A stretch of 64,000 nt of DNA. It comes from Peribacillus cavernae. GTDB lineage: Bacteria > Bacillota > Bacilli > Bacillales > DSM-1321. Position numbers and translations under genes: made by a program. The DNA lies in contig NZ_RYZZ01000037.1 of the NCBI RefSeq assembly GCF_003989135.1, positions 1 through 64,000 of the forward strand, written 5' to 3'. The notes beneath the pieces were generated by a model, which worked only from the letters and a program-made list of their open reading frames with translations, was not told where the DNA came from and ran no database searches. Below, piece after piece: positions 15,744 through 22,700 of this stretch (the stretch's first letter is position 1; each line of letters begins with the position of its first letter).

Positions 15744-17045
15744 TCAATTTATCATATCACTATATGGGCTCCCCTTTTCATACTCTTCTCCAAACTTCAA
15801 TCCAAATGTCTCTGCACTTAATTCGGTTGCCTGCGGGAGTGCTCTTAATTTAGGATGAAAAAGCCAGACAATAGAGATAAACAGGATTCCTGCTCCTGTG
15901 AGTGCAAATAGGAATTGGCTATTAAAGACAGTAGCTAAATACCCCCCAAGTAACGAGCCGAATGGCATGGCTATTGCGCTCATGCTTCGGGAGACTGAAT
16001 TAACTCTTCCCAGCACCTCATTTGGAATTACCATTTGACTGATGGTCCCAAATATGACATTGGTTCCGCCTATGGGTACCCATGCTAGACCAAACAGTAT
16101 AATTGCAATAGTTGTAAAAGGAATTAGCGCAGCTAAAGTCCAACAACAAGCAGCTATTGCGAAGCTAATGATTGATAAGTATCCGGTTTTGAATTTCCCT
16201 AACCAGGATGCGAGCAAAGCTCCTATTAAAGAACCTGCGGATAAACCTGTAAGGAATAATCCGTAAACTTCCGAGCCTCCCCTGGAATCAGCAAACGATG
16301 GTAAAATAGCAAAGGTAATCCCAATAGCAAAGTTAGCGATAACAGAACCAATTAGGAAAGATCCCAGTAAGGAATGGAAAACGATGATAAATCCTTCCTT
16401 TAAATCGATAAGGTATTTTTTAATAGCATGACGTCCGTTTGTTTTGTTTTCTTGGATGTATTCTTTGTTGTTTCGAAGGGGTAATTTAACTAGGCTGAAG
16501 GATATCGCGGCAATAGCAAACGTAACGGAATCTACAATGTAAAGTGTCACAGCACCGACCATTGCCACGAGGATTCCGGCTGCCGCATTAAACACTAAAT
16601 CAATACCTTGATAAGCAAAAGAGAAGAGGGAATTGCCTTTCATTAGTTCGGATTTTCCAAGCAATAAAGGAAGGGCTTTGGTTTGGGCCGGATAAGCAAA
16701 CTGTTCAATAAAAGCGACTAGAGGCATAACAATCAAAATAAGCTGGACGGTCAAAAAATCAAACCTGTAAGAAATAGGAATAATCAGGATTAAGACACAC
16801 TGAAGAATCTGTGTGAGAACTAAAGTCCTTTTAATCTGCCATTTGTCAACGAAAGGCCCAACAAGGAATTGTAAAGCTGTCGGAAGCATAGTCAAAAATC
16901 CCGCAAGACCGGAGTAAAAAGCACTTCCCCCCAGATCATAAACAAGCCACATGGCCGCGACATAATAAATGCTATCTCCAATATTGGTAATCATTCTTCC
17001 TAAAAACATAAACAAAAAGTTTTTATTCTTCAACAGCAGTTCCAT
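15744..17045 (-). CDS. MFS transporter (MFS_3/enterobactin-exporter-like)
   Basis: The product is 433 residues, starting at ATG 17045 after GAGGAG. Twelve helices are predictable. Family marks include FLGRMITNIGDSIYYVAAMW at the N-terminus, FVDKWQIKRTLVLTQ after helix 2 (the loop 2-3 basic motif) and NEVLGRVNSVSRSMSAIAMP in the second half. The MFS_3 group exports macrolides, siderophores and other hydrophobic compounds. The gene for a winged-helix repressor lies directly upstream on the same strand, so repressor-controlled export is plausible. The two are separated by a tandem repeat array. Confidence 0.88.
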   Translation of the reverse strand: MELLLKNKNFLFMFLGRMITNIGDSIYYVAAMWLVYDLGGSAFYSGLAGFLTMLPTALQFLVGPFVDKWQIKRTLVLTQILQCVLILIIPISYRFDFLTVQLILIVMPLVAFIEQFAYPAQTKALPLLLGKSELMKGNSLFSFAYQGIDLVFNAAAGILVAMVGAVTLYIVDSVTFAIAAISFSLVKLPLRNNKEYIQENKTNGRHAIKKYLIDLKEGFIIVFHSLLGSFLIGSVIANFAIGITFAILPSFADSRGGSEVYGLFLTGLSAGSLIGALLASWLGKFKTGYLSIISFAIAACCWTLAALIPFTTIAIILFGLAWVPIGGTNVIFGTISQMVIPNEVLGRVNSVSRSMSAIAMPFGSLLGGYLATVFNSQFLFALTGAGILFISIVWLFHPKLRALPQATELSAETFGLKFGEEYEKGSPYSDMIN

Positions 17046-17144
17046 TCTTCCACTCCTCAAGTCCATTATCGATAAGCTGATGAAATAAACGGCTCCCCGT
17101 CTCTGTGGAAGGCGTGGAAATGCCGGATTAGTACGAGCTTATTG

Positions 17145-17245
17145 CTATTCGCTTGATTAATGGAAGTTTTCGCTTAATTATCATCTTTTTCGCTTAATTC
17201 CCGGGTGTTTTCGCTTAATTCTATGAATTTTCGCTTAATTCCATG
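17145..17245. repeat. array A: five CGCTTRATT units at 21/20/21/20-bp spacing
   Basis: The core TTTTCGCTTAATT recurs five times. The first base of CGCTT lies at 17150, 17171, 17191, 17212 and 17232, giving steps of 21, 20, 21 and 20. The bases between cores are unrelated. The array is intergenic, between the wHTH regulator and the MFS gene. Confidence 0.85.
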
Positions 17246-17305
17246 TTGTTATTATAGTTAGTCTAAAAAGTGGGCTGTCTTCGCCTTAACAGGCTTGCCA
17301 ATTTG

Positions 17306-17920
17306 CTAGTTTTCTTTATTAAATCGCTTCATGGAAGGTTCATCAATTTGTAAAGCAGTGGTGGAAACAAAGTACACTTTGCTGTTTGGATTACTTTCCG
17401 CATCTTTTGCCATTCCTGTGATTTCTTCCATTAGATCAAAGTATTTTTTGATCCAGGCTTTGAATTGTTCCTCCGTAGCAGAAAACTCCCAGAGTGATCC
17501 AACATAATTCCATTGAGATGGATCTTCAGTAGCTTTATCCAGTTTAAAAGCTTCTTCCGGGGCTGCAAGAATATGTCTTTTTGTCCGTTCTGCCATTTGC
17601 AGTATTAATTGCCTGGATGTTTCACTCACATCTCCAATATGCGGAAGCAGTTCTGCTGCTGGAGTAAAGCCTCTTGCTACAGATTGGTAAAACTTTTGGA
17701 TGATTCCATTCTTCTCTTCGGTATAGACAATTTCAATTAGGCCGTTTTTCTCAAGATCTTTTAAATGGTAATGAATCTTAGCCCGTGACATATTAAAATA
17801 CTCCGATAATTGCTGCCCGGTATAGGGTTTCTCTAACAAACGCATCATCATTTCAGCACGAAAAGGATCAGAAAGTGCCTTTATCTGGCTAAACTCTGTT
17901 AAAGTGAGCATCGGTTTCAA
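17306..17920 (-). CDS. ArsR-like winged-helix transcriptional regulator
   Basis: The product is 204 residues. A TTG start at 17920 fits GGAG eight bases upstream. The ATG four codons later would be 17 bases away. The N-terminal about 75 residues are a winged helix of ArsR/HTH_20 type: IKALSDPFRAEMMMRLLEKP, then GQQLSEYFNMSRAKIHYHLK (recognition helix), then LIEIVYTEEKNG (wing). The C-terminal about 120 residues are a helical ligand-binding or dimerisation domain. It precedes the MFS exporter gene and probably controls it. Confidence 0.85.
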   Translation of the reverse strand: MKPMLTLTEFSQIKALSDPFRAEMMMRLLEKPYTGQQLSEYFNMSRAKIHYHLKDLEKNGLIEIVYTEEKNGIIQKFYQSVARGFTPAAELLPHIGDVSETSRQLILQMAERTKRHILAAPEEAFKLDKATEDPSQWNYVGSLWEFSATEEQFKAWIKKYFDLMEEITGMAKDAESNPNSKVYFVSTTALQIDEPSMKRFNKEN

Positions 17921-18181
17921 AAAATCATCTCCATAAATAATTTATTACACGATTAAAATTAATTTAACTATATGTTATAAGAGTTGTATGCAAATTGCAA
18001 CAATTTTCTGTACCTTAATTTACCTTTTAGTTTCCAAAGAAGTACTTTTTTGGCTAACAATCAATAGAAGCCAGGTCCCTTACTTGTTAGGAAGGTCCCA
18101 TGAAGAGTACCAAAAGTAATCCAAGATAAGGATTGGCCATAAAACCATATGTAAATGCCAATAGACCGTAAGCAGCAGAAC

Positions 18182-18236
18182 CGCACAACTAAACACACTT
18201 TGAATTCAACCAATTTTGAAGTTAATTCAACCAAAC
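18182..18236 (-). repeat. array D1: GGTTGAATT units at 21-bp spacing
   Basis: On the minus strand TTTGGTTGAATTAAC and TTGGTTGAATTC lie exactly 21 bp apart (18232 and 18211), with a third, degenerate copy (TTTAGTTG) 21 bp further. The same unit forms array D2 at 31.4 kb. Confidence 0.65.
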
Positions 18237-18312
18237 ACAGCTTCAATATTTGAATATGCCACAACAATAAATGATACATAAGGATAAAGAATTACCTCTG
18301 CCTGTGCTTTCA

Positions 18313-18341
18313 ATTTAAAAGGAGCTGTCCGCACAGCTCCT
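18313..18341 (-). terminator. Terminator of cwlJ
   Basis: On the minus strand the 8-bp stem GGAGCTGT / ACAGCTCC is followed by TTTTAAATT, 33 bp past the cwlJ stop. Confidence 0.75.
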
Positions 18342-18373
18342 AACCTAATTCTTGTATTGAGATATCCCAATCG

Positions 18374-18802
18374 TTAGAAAGTATTATACACATTTTCACA
18401 TACGGCGGACGTCGGTTCATAAAAGCAATGGAGCTTGTAGCGGCCGACAAAGGGCTGATCGTACCAGGTCGGAGGACAATCACCCGGCGGCCGGAAATAC
18501 CATAAACTATATTTTGCCGGCCAGAACCTCTCTCCATTCACCGTACGACGTGCCAGCCTTCTTTCACTTTCCCTCGCTCTTTGATAAAAATATCCTTTTT
18601 GGACTGCTTCGAAGGCATGTTCCTGATAAATCATTTGAGGAATCGTCCGCAGCCCCTTGAATTCGGAACAATTCGCTCTTACCCGGTTTATCCCTACATT
18701 CCCGATGAGCAGCATCCCAAGGACTCCCTCTCCTTCACCTTCTGCCCTTAGCAATCTTGCCAATAAATCGATATCTGACTGCCTGGCGTTTACAACTGCC
18801 AT
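18374..18802 (-). CDS. cwlJ: spore cortex-lytic enzyme CwlJ
   Basis: The 142 residues equal the length of B. subtilis CwlJ, and the sequence is close throughout: MAVVNARQSDIDLLARLLRA, EGEGVLGMLLIGNVGINR, the conserved IPQMIYQEHAFEAVQ, RPPGDCPPTWYDQPFVGRYK and the CENVYNTF end. It has no signal peptide. CwlJ is made in the mother cell under SigE, sits in the spore coat, and degrades cortex peptidoglycan carrying muramic-delta-lactam during germination, especially with Ca-dipicolinate. The catalytic Glu of hydrolase_2 enzymes lies in RAEGEGEG. Start ATG 18802 follows GGAGGTG. Its usual helper gene gerQ is not adjacent. Confidence 0.97.
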   Translation of the reverse strand: MAVVNARQSDIDLLARLLRAEGEGEGVLGMLLIGNVGINRVRANCSEFKGLRTIPQMIYQEHAFEAVQKGYFYQRARESERRLARRTVNGERFWPAKYSLWYFRPPGDCPPTWYDQPFVGRYKLHCFYEPTSAVCENVYNTF

Positions 18803-19140
18803 TCCTTCACCTCCGCAAAATATTCCCTTTATCATATTCCATCCCGCCTGATTGATGACCCCTAATTAGAAATAAAAATTTTATTTTCATATAATTTCTA
18901 TCGTCCGAATGCTCTATAACAAGCATGAAGGACTTGAAATATTTTCAAGATGAAAGTACATCCTGCCTATTTCTTCCCTCTATCCTTTACAAGCTAAAGT
19001 TTTATTACTATTATTTTTTATGATCAATAGTTAAGAAATGTCGATTTTTCTGGTATCATTTAGTGGTTGAAGCGTTTTCCGTTACATGTTCGTTTTTTTA
19101 CATCACCGCACTCACAAAAATTAAGCAAAAGGAGAATCGT
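18803..19140. other. divergent intergenic region, nothing recognised
   Basis: This 338-bp spacer lies between cwlJ (minus) and the amino-acid permease (plus). It is A/T-rich without a convincing hairpin or regulatory core. A mother-cell promoter for cwlJ is expected near 18.83-18.86 kb, but I could not assign its boxes confidently. Confidence 0.45.
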
Positions 19141-20508
19141 ATGTCAAACAACAAAAAAGAATCACAGTTACATAGAGGATTGGAGCAAAGACATATTACC
19201 CTAATGTCTTTGGGTGCAGCGATTGGCGTCGGCCTATTTCTAGGCTCTGCTGATGCGATCAGACTTGCCGGGCCTGGGATTTTGCTAGCTTATGCTTTAG
19301 GAGGCCTGGTGATTTTCTTTATTATGAGAGCCCTTGGTGAAATGGCGATTACAAATCCGGTTGCAGGCTCATTCAGCCGCTATGCCAGGGATTATATAGG
19401 GTCGTTAGCTGGATATATTACCGGCTGGAATTATTGGTTTTTGTGGATTGTTACCTGTATGGCGGAAATTACCGCTGTGGGGATTTACATGCAGTTCTGG
19501 TTCCCCGGTACACCACAATGGATCTGGGCTCTTGGAGCATTGATCATTATGACCACCATTAATTTCATGGCGGTTAAGGCTTATGGGGAAGTAGAGTTTT
19601 GGTTTGCCCTCATTAAAATCGTTACGATTGTATTAATGATTGTAATGGGATTGGGAATTATCCTTTTTGGACTCGGTAATGGCGGAGTCGCCACCGGTTT
19701 CAGCAATCTTTGGAAACATGGCGGGTTTTTCCCGAATGGGTTCAACGGTGTGCTGATGTCCTTGCAGATGGTTATGTTCGCTTATCTAGGTGTAGAGATG
19801 CTTGGAGTAACCGCTGGGGAAGTCAAAAATCCCGAAAAGACGTTAGCTCGTGCCATTGACTCCGTCTTCTGGCGCATTCTGATTTTTTATGTTCTTTCTT
19901 TGACAGTAATTATGTCCATTTATCCATGGAATGAAATCACTCCCCAGCAAAGCCCGTTCGTTATGACATTTGAACAGCTCGGAATCAGGAGTGCAGCCGG
20001 GATCATTAACTTTGTCGTTCTTACCGCCGCTCTGTCTTCCTGCAACAGCGGGATTTTTAGTACCGGAAGAATGCTGTTTAATCTGGCTCAACAAAACGAA
20101 GCGCCAAAAAGATTCGAGCGGACAACCAAAGGCGGAGTACCTGGAGTCGCGATTATCGTCTCAAGTGTTGCTTTATTGATAGGTGTCTATTTGAATTATA
20201 TCGTTTCTGAAAAGGTGTTTGGCTGGGTAACAAGCATCGCTACTTTCGGAGCCATCTGGACATGGGGAACAATCCTCGTTTCACAGATTTTGTACAGAAA
20301 AAAAATGACGAATGAACAGAAAAAAAATCTAAAATACAAGATGCCATGGTATCCATTCAGTTCTTATTTTTCATTGGCCTTTTTAGTACTGGTCATTATC
20401 GTGATGGGTTTCTCTGAAAAGACGATTGTCGCCCTTATCGTTGGACCGGTCTGGATCATCCTGCTTGTGGCTTGCTATTACGGATTTGGTTTGAATAGGA
20501 AGAAATAG
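19141..20508 (+). CDS. amino-acid permease, AAT family
   Basis: The product is 455 residues, starting at ATG 19141 after AGGAGAA (5-nt gap). An upstream in-frame extension to 19063 has no ribosome-binding site. It has twelve helices. The family signature is strong: GLEQRHITLMSLGAAIGVGL in helix 1, RALGEMAITNPVAGSFSRYA, and GVTAGEVKNPEKTLARAID after helix 6. AAT permeases import amino acids with protons. B. subtilis relatives include AapA, HutM, RocE and AlaP, and the substrate cannot be told from sequence alone. It is monocistronic with a terminator. Confidence 0.93.
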   Translation: MSNNKKESQLHRGLEQRHITLMSLGAAIGVGLFLGSADAIRLAGPGILLAYALGGLVIFFIMRALGEMAITNPVAGSFSRYARDYIGSLAGYITGWNYWFLWIVTCMAEITAVGIYMQFWFPGTPQWIWALGALIIMTTINFMAVKAYGEVEFWFALIKIVTIVLMIVMGLGIILFGLGNGGVATGFSNLWKHGGFFPNGFNGVLMSLQMVMFAYLGVEMLGVTAGEVKNPEKTLARAIDSVFWRILIFYVLSLTVIMSIYPWNEITPQQSPFVMTFEQLGIRSAAGIINFVVLTAALSSCNSGIFSTGRMLFNLAQQNEAPKRFERTTKGGVPGVAIIVSSVALLIGVYLNYIVSEKVFGWVTSIATFGAIWTWGTILVSQILYRKKMTNEQKKNLKYKMPWYPFSSYFSLAFLVLVIIVMGFSEKTIVALIVGPVWIILLVACYYGFGLNRKK

Positions 20509-20518
20509 TTCAGTCCAA

Positions 20519-20552
20519 CCTCTTCCAATCTGGATGATTGGAAGGGGTTTTT
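20519..20552 (+). terminator. Terminator of the amino-acid permease gene
   Basis: The stem CCTCTTCCAATC / GATTGGAAGGGG is followed by TTTTT. Confidence 0.9.
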
Positions 20553-20790
20553 CCTGCCTTAGTTATTATTAAACTAAATGCCAGAGTAAAGGAGTTCAAA
20601 AAGTCTGTATATGAAAACTTTATAGAAAGGAAAATAAAGGCAAATGTAATTTATAGACATTGAATACACAATTTCCGAAAAGGAAAATCGTTTTCAGGAA
20701 TGGGCCTCTCGTATTTAGCTTTGACTAAAGCCTACAGTTTTTTCTCCAGCTTACCAAGGATAGCTTGTTTTCTTTTTCCTGAAATGCAGT
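20553..20790. other. intergenic stretch, no gene seen
   Basis: This stretch lies between the permease terminator and the antitoxin RNA promoter. It has no reading frame with a ribosome-binding site and no clear structure. Confidence 0.4.
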
Positions 20791-20791
20791 G

Positions 20792-20797
20792 TATAAT
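20792..20797 (+). promoter_or_regulatory. -10 box of the antitoxin RNA
   Basis: A perfect TATAAT lies about 7 nt before the predicted 5' end of the antitoxin RNA. Its -35 region (around 20769-20774) is weak. The upstream sequence TTGTTT.CTTTTTC is also kept at the decayed copy (15.42 kb), suggesting promoter conservation. Confidence 0.5.
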
Positions 20798-20803
20798 AAA
20801 ACA

Positions 20804-20948
20804 AAAGCATTGCATATATTAAAAAGACCGTTGGTGCTGGAACACCAAACGGCCTCGCTATAGAACGTTCCCTTCAAGGGGGATCAACAACTTCACCGAC
20901 TAAAACCGCCGGAGCCTGCTAAACTCAAGGGCGGTTTTAGTTTTTTTT
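20804..20948 (+). ncRNA. type I antitoxin RNA (convergent antisense)
   Basis: A plus-strand RNA of about 145 nt is predicted from the TATAAT at 20792 to the terminator CTAAAACCGCC / GGCGGTTTTAG plus eight T (20899-20948). The region also encodes, on the minus strand, the 3' part and terminator (20823-20856, AGGCCGTTTGGTG/CACCAACGGTCTTTTT) of the toxin mRNA. The two RNAs therefore overlap at their 3' ends by about 125 nt, the layout of TxpA/RatA and BsrG/SR4 in B. subtilis, in which the antisense RNA promotes degradation and blocks translation of the toxin mRNA. Confidence 0.75.
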
Positions 20949-21020
20949 GTGAAATGACAGGATCGTCACAATCAAACTCGCGAACGAGATCATAGTAACA
21001 AGCGATTCAAATACTGTCAT
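20937..21020 (-). CDS. type I toxin, holin-like (BsrG/BsrE/TxpA family)
   Basis: This short gene encodes 27 residues, starting MTVFESLVTMISFASLIVTI and ending in a short basic tail. The MTV[FY]E[SA]L start, one transmembrane helix and terminal Lys residues are the hallmark of BsrE/BsrG-type membrane toxins, often annotated as putative holin-like toxin. Such peptides insert in the membrane and perturb cell-wall synthesis when unregulated. ATG 21020 follows GGGAGGGAGGTGAT. The Shine-Dalgarno lies next to a small stem that may mask it. An antisense RNA runs over its 3' end. Confidence 0.85.
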   Translation of the reverse strand: MTVFESLVTMISFASLIVTILSFHKKN

Positions 21021-21030
21021 ACGGCATCAC

Positions 21031-21054
21031 CTCCCTCCCATATTAAATGGGGAA
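21031..21054 (-). promoter_or_regulatory. Shine-Dalgarno-masking hairpin of the toxin mRNA
   Basis: On the minus strand TTCCCCATTTAATATGGGAGG can pair CCCAT with ATGGG (and TTCC with the GGGAGG ahead of the start codon). Masking of the ribosome-binding site in the full-length mRNA is known for several type I toxins. Here it is inferred from sequence. Confidence 0.45.
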
Positions 21055-21096
21055 GCGTGCCGACCACCCTTGATTTCCTATACTATTGCTGCTTTT

Positions 21097-21105
21097 ATTA
21101 TAACA
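21097..21105 (-). promoter_or_regulatory. extended -10 promoter of the toxin gene
   Basis: The minus strand reads TGTTATAAT, an extended -10 element (TGn-TATAAT), with no good -35 box 17 bases upstream. The 5' leader would be about 70 nt. Confidence 0.6.
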
Positions 21106-21159
21106 CCGGAAGGCATGTTCTTTATGCTTTTTTACTGTATCTTCGGCGTGAAATGATCC

Positions 21160-21531
21160 TTATTCGAATAAAAAGTAGATAAGCCAGGCCAGTAAAAGCA
21201 GCCATACGGTAAGAATAAGTGTGCCCATTACCCAATTTACCGGTTTTTTGCCCATTTTACCTTCAGCCTTCATTTTCGCATTTTTTATCACCTCATCCGG
21301 CAATAGCTTCAATGCAATCCATACCCCTGCTGGAACGATGATGATATCATCAAGATAACCGAGAATGGGGATAAAGTCGGGGATTAAGTCAATCGGGCTG
21401 AAGGCATATGCCACGATGAAGGCCGTGAATACTTTAGCATACCAAGGAGCTCGCTTGTCTCTATAGGCAAAATAGAGGGTATATATGTTTCTTTTCAGTT
21501 CCCTTGCCCAGGCCTTTAGTTTCTTTATCAC
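21160..21531 (-). CDS. DUF1232 membrane protein (YkvA-like)
   Basis: The 123-residue product contains the DUF1232 hallmark AYAFSPIDLIPDFIPILGYLDD (about residues 41-62, split here by the family's SPIDLIPD core) after an amphipathic, basic N-terminus. A hydrophobic helix follows (residues about 63-77), and a strong C-terminal transmembrane helix (about 100-122) ends the protein. The function of the domain is unknown. It is common in bacilli. The GTG start at 21531 has AGGAG 12 bases upstream, a long gap, but no better start exists in frame. Confidence 0.88.
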   Translation of the reverse strand: MIKKLKAWARELKRNIYTLYFAYRDKRAPWYAKVFTAFIVAYAFSPIDLIPDFIPILGYLDDIIIVPAGVWIALKLLPDEVIKNAKMKAEGKMGKKPVNWVMGTLILTVWLLLLAWLIYFLFE

Positions 21532-21611
21532 GGGTGTAAGTTTCTCCTTTTTCCTTGATTATATCAGAAGGCGCCTTTTCGGGTATGTCTGGTAACCCGT
21601 TTCATTGTGCT

Positions 21612-22502
21612 TTATTTTTTTCTTTTCCTTATAGCCAGATAAATTAAAACTCCGATTGCGATAAGAATGACAAGAACCGGAAGATTACCAACAGTAATAA
21701 CGGTGATTGCTGAAAGTGTTGCCATCAAGAAGTTGATGCTGCCCGCGAATTGTTTTTTCGTTTTTTCCCATGTATTTAACTCTTCTTCATCGATAGCAGG
21801 GACAATCACTTTTTCCTCAAACGTGTTTATTGTCACAGTTGAGTATGCCACCTGGTTATCGAGGAATTTTATCCTTCCCATGATAGATTCGATTTCCTCC
21901 TGCACGCCTGCCAGATCCGTTGAAATCCTGAGGAGATTTTCTGTTTTTTCGGCTTTTTTCATGAAATCAAGTAGCCTTGCTTCCACTGTTTTTTTAGCTT
22001 TCAGACGCGATTGGAGGTCGACATATTCCTCCGTGACATCCTGACCGTTTACCGTTCGTTCCACCACTTTTGCAGCTGTTCCTTCCGCATCATTCAAGAA
22101 TTGCTGAAAGTTTTTTTCAGGCACTCTGGCAATTAACGTTCCGTTTATGTGCCCTTCTTCTTCGATGAATACATTCGATTCTACAATGTATCCTCCATAT
22201 CGTTTCACTTTATCCTCGAGTTTCAAGTGATTCTTTTCTAGATTTTTCACTTCCAGCCGCAGTTCCGCGTTATGGATAACCATTCTGTCGTTTACAACGT
22301 TCTTACTGTCCACTTCGGATGTCTTTTCTTTGCCGTCTTCCTTTGCAAAGGTCTCCGGGTTCTCTTCCGAATTCTGAGAGCTTTCACTTTTGGCTCCCGA
22401 TGAAACCTTATCGTCAATACTTGATTCTTTATTTTCTGAACAGCCTGATGCCAGGAAAGTTAAAAGCAAAATACATAAAGCAGCGGACCTTTTCCATTTC
22501 AT
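21612..22502 (-). CDS. DUF4349 lipoprotein
   Basis: The product is 296 residues. It has a lipoprotein signal peptide with lipobox LTFLASGC (Cys at about residue 21), then a Ser/Glu/Lys-rich linker to about residue 70. The DUF4349 domain follows (RMVIHNAELRLEVKNLEKNH through VAYSTVTINTFEEK), containing a coiled-coil stretch (LQSRLKAKKTVEARLLDFMK). The protein ends with one transmembrane helix and a very basic tail (AIRKRKK). It is therefore anchored at both ends to the outer face of the membrane. Function unknown. Start ATG 22502. Confidence 0.88.
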   Translation of the reverse strand: MKWKRSAALCILLLTFLASGCSENKESSIDDKVSSGAKSESSQNSEENPETFAKEDGKEKTSEVDSKNVVNDRMVIHNAELRLEVKNLEKNHLKLEDKVKRYGGYIVESNVFIEEEGHINGTLIARVPEKNFQQFLNDAEGTAAKVVERTVNGQDVTEEYVDLQSRLKAKKTVEARLLDFMKKAEKTENLLRISTDLAGVQEEIESIMGRIKFLDNQVAYSTVTINTFEEKVIVPAIDEEELNTWEKTKKQFAGSINFLMATLSAITVITVGNLPVLVILIAIGVLIYLAIRKRKK

Positions 22503-22654
22503 TCTTTATTCCCCCTCTGTATGAAGAGACGAGAGATGAGGGAAAAAGTTACAATTTCTAGATGAGTGGAATAAGTTTTCGAAACTACTTTTTCTTTTAT
22601 AAAGGGCATATATATATTTTGAATCAAGCGAAACCAAGGGTTTTTCCAAACTTA

Positions 22655-22691
22655 CAAAAAGAAACCCCTACAGCATAGCTGTAAGAGTTTC
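22655..22691 (-). terminator. Terminator of the YfkN-like gene
   Basis: On the minus strand GAAACTCTTACAGC / GCTGTAGGGGTTTC is followed by TTTTTG, 10 bp after the stop codon. Confidence 0.85.
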
Positions 22692-22700
22692 GCACAAATA

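Noticed and set aside
17145-17245. CRISPR array
   Set aside because: Cores are only about 9-13 bp, the filler is 7-8 bp, and no cas gene is in the window. The same applies to arrays B, C and D.
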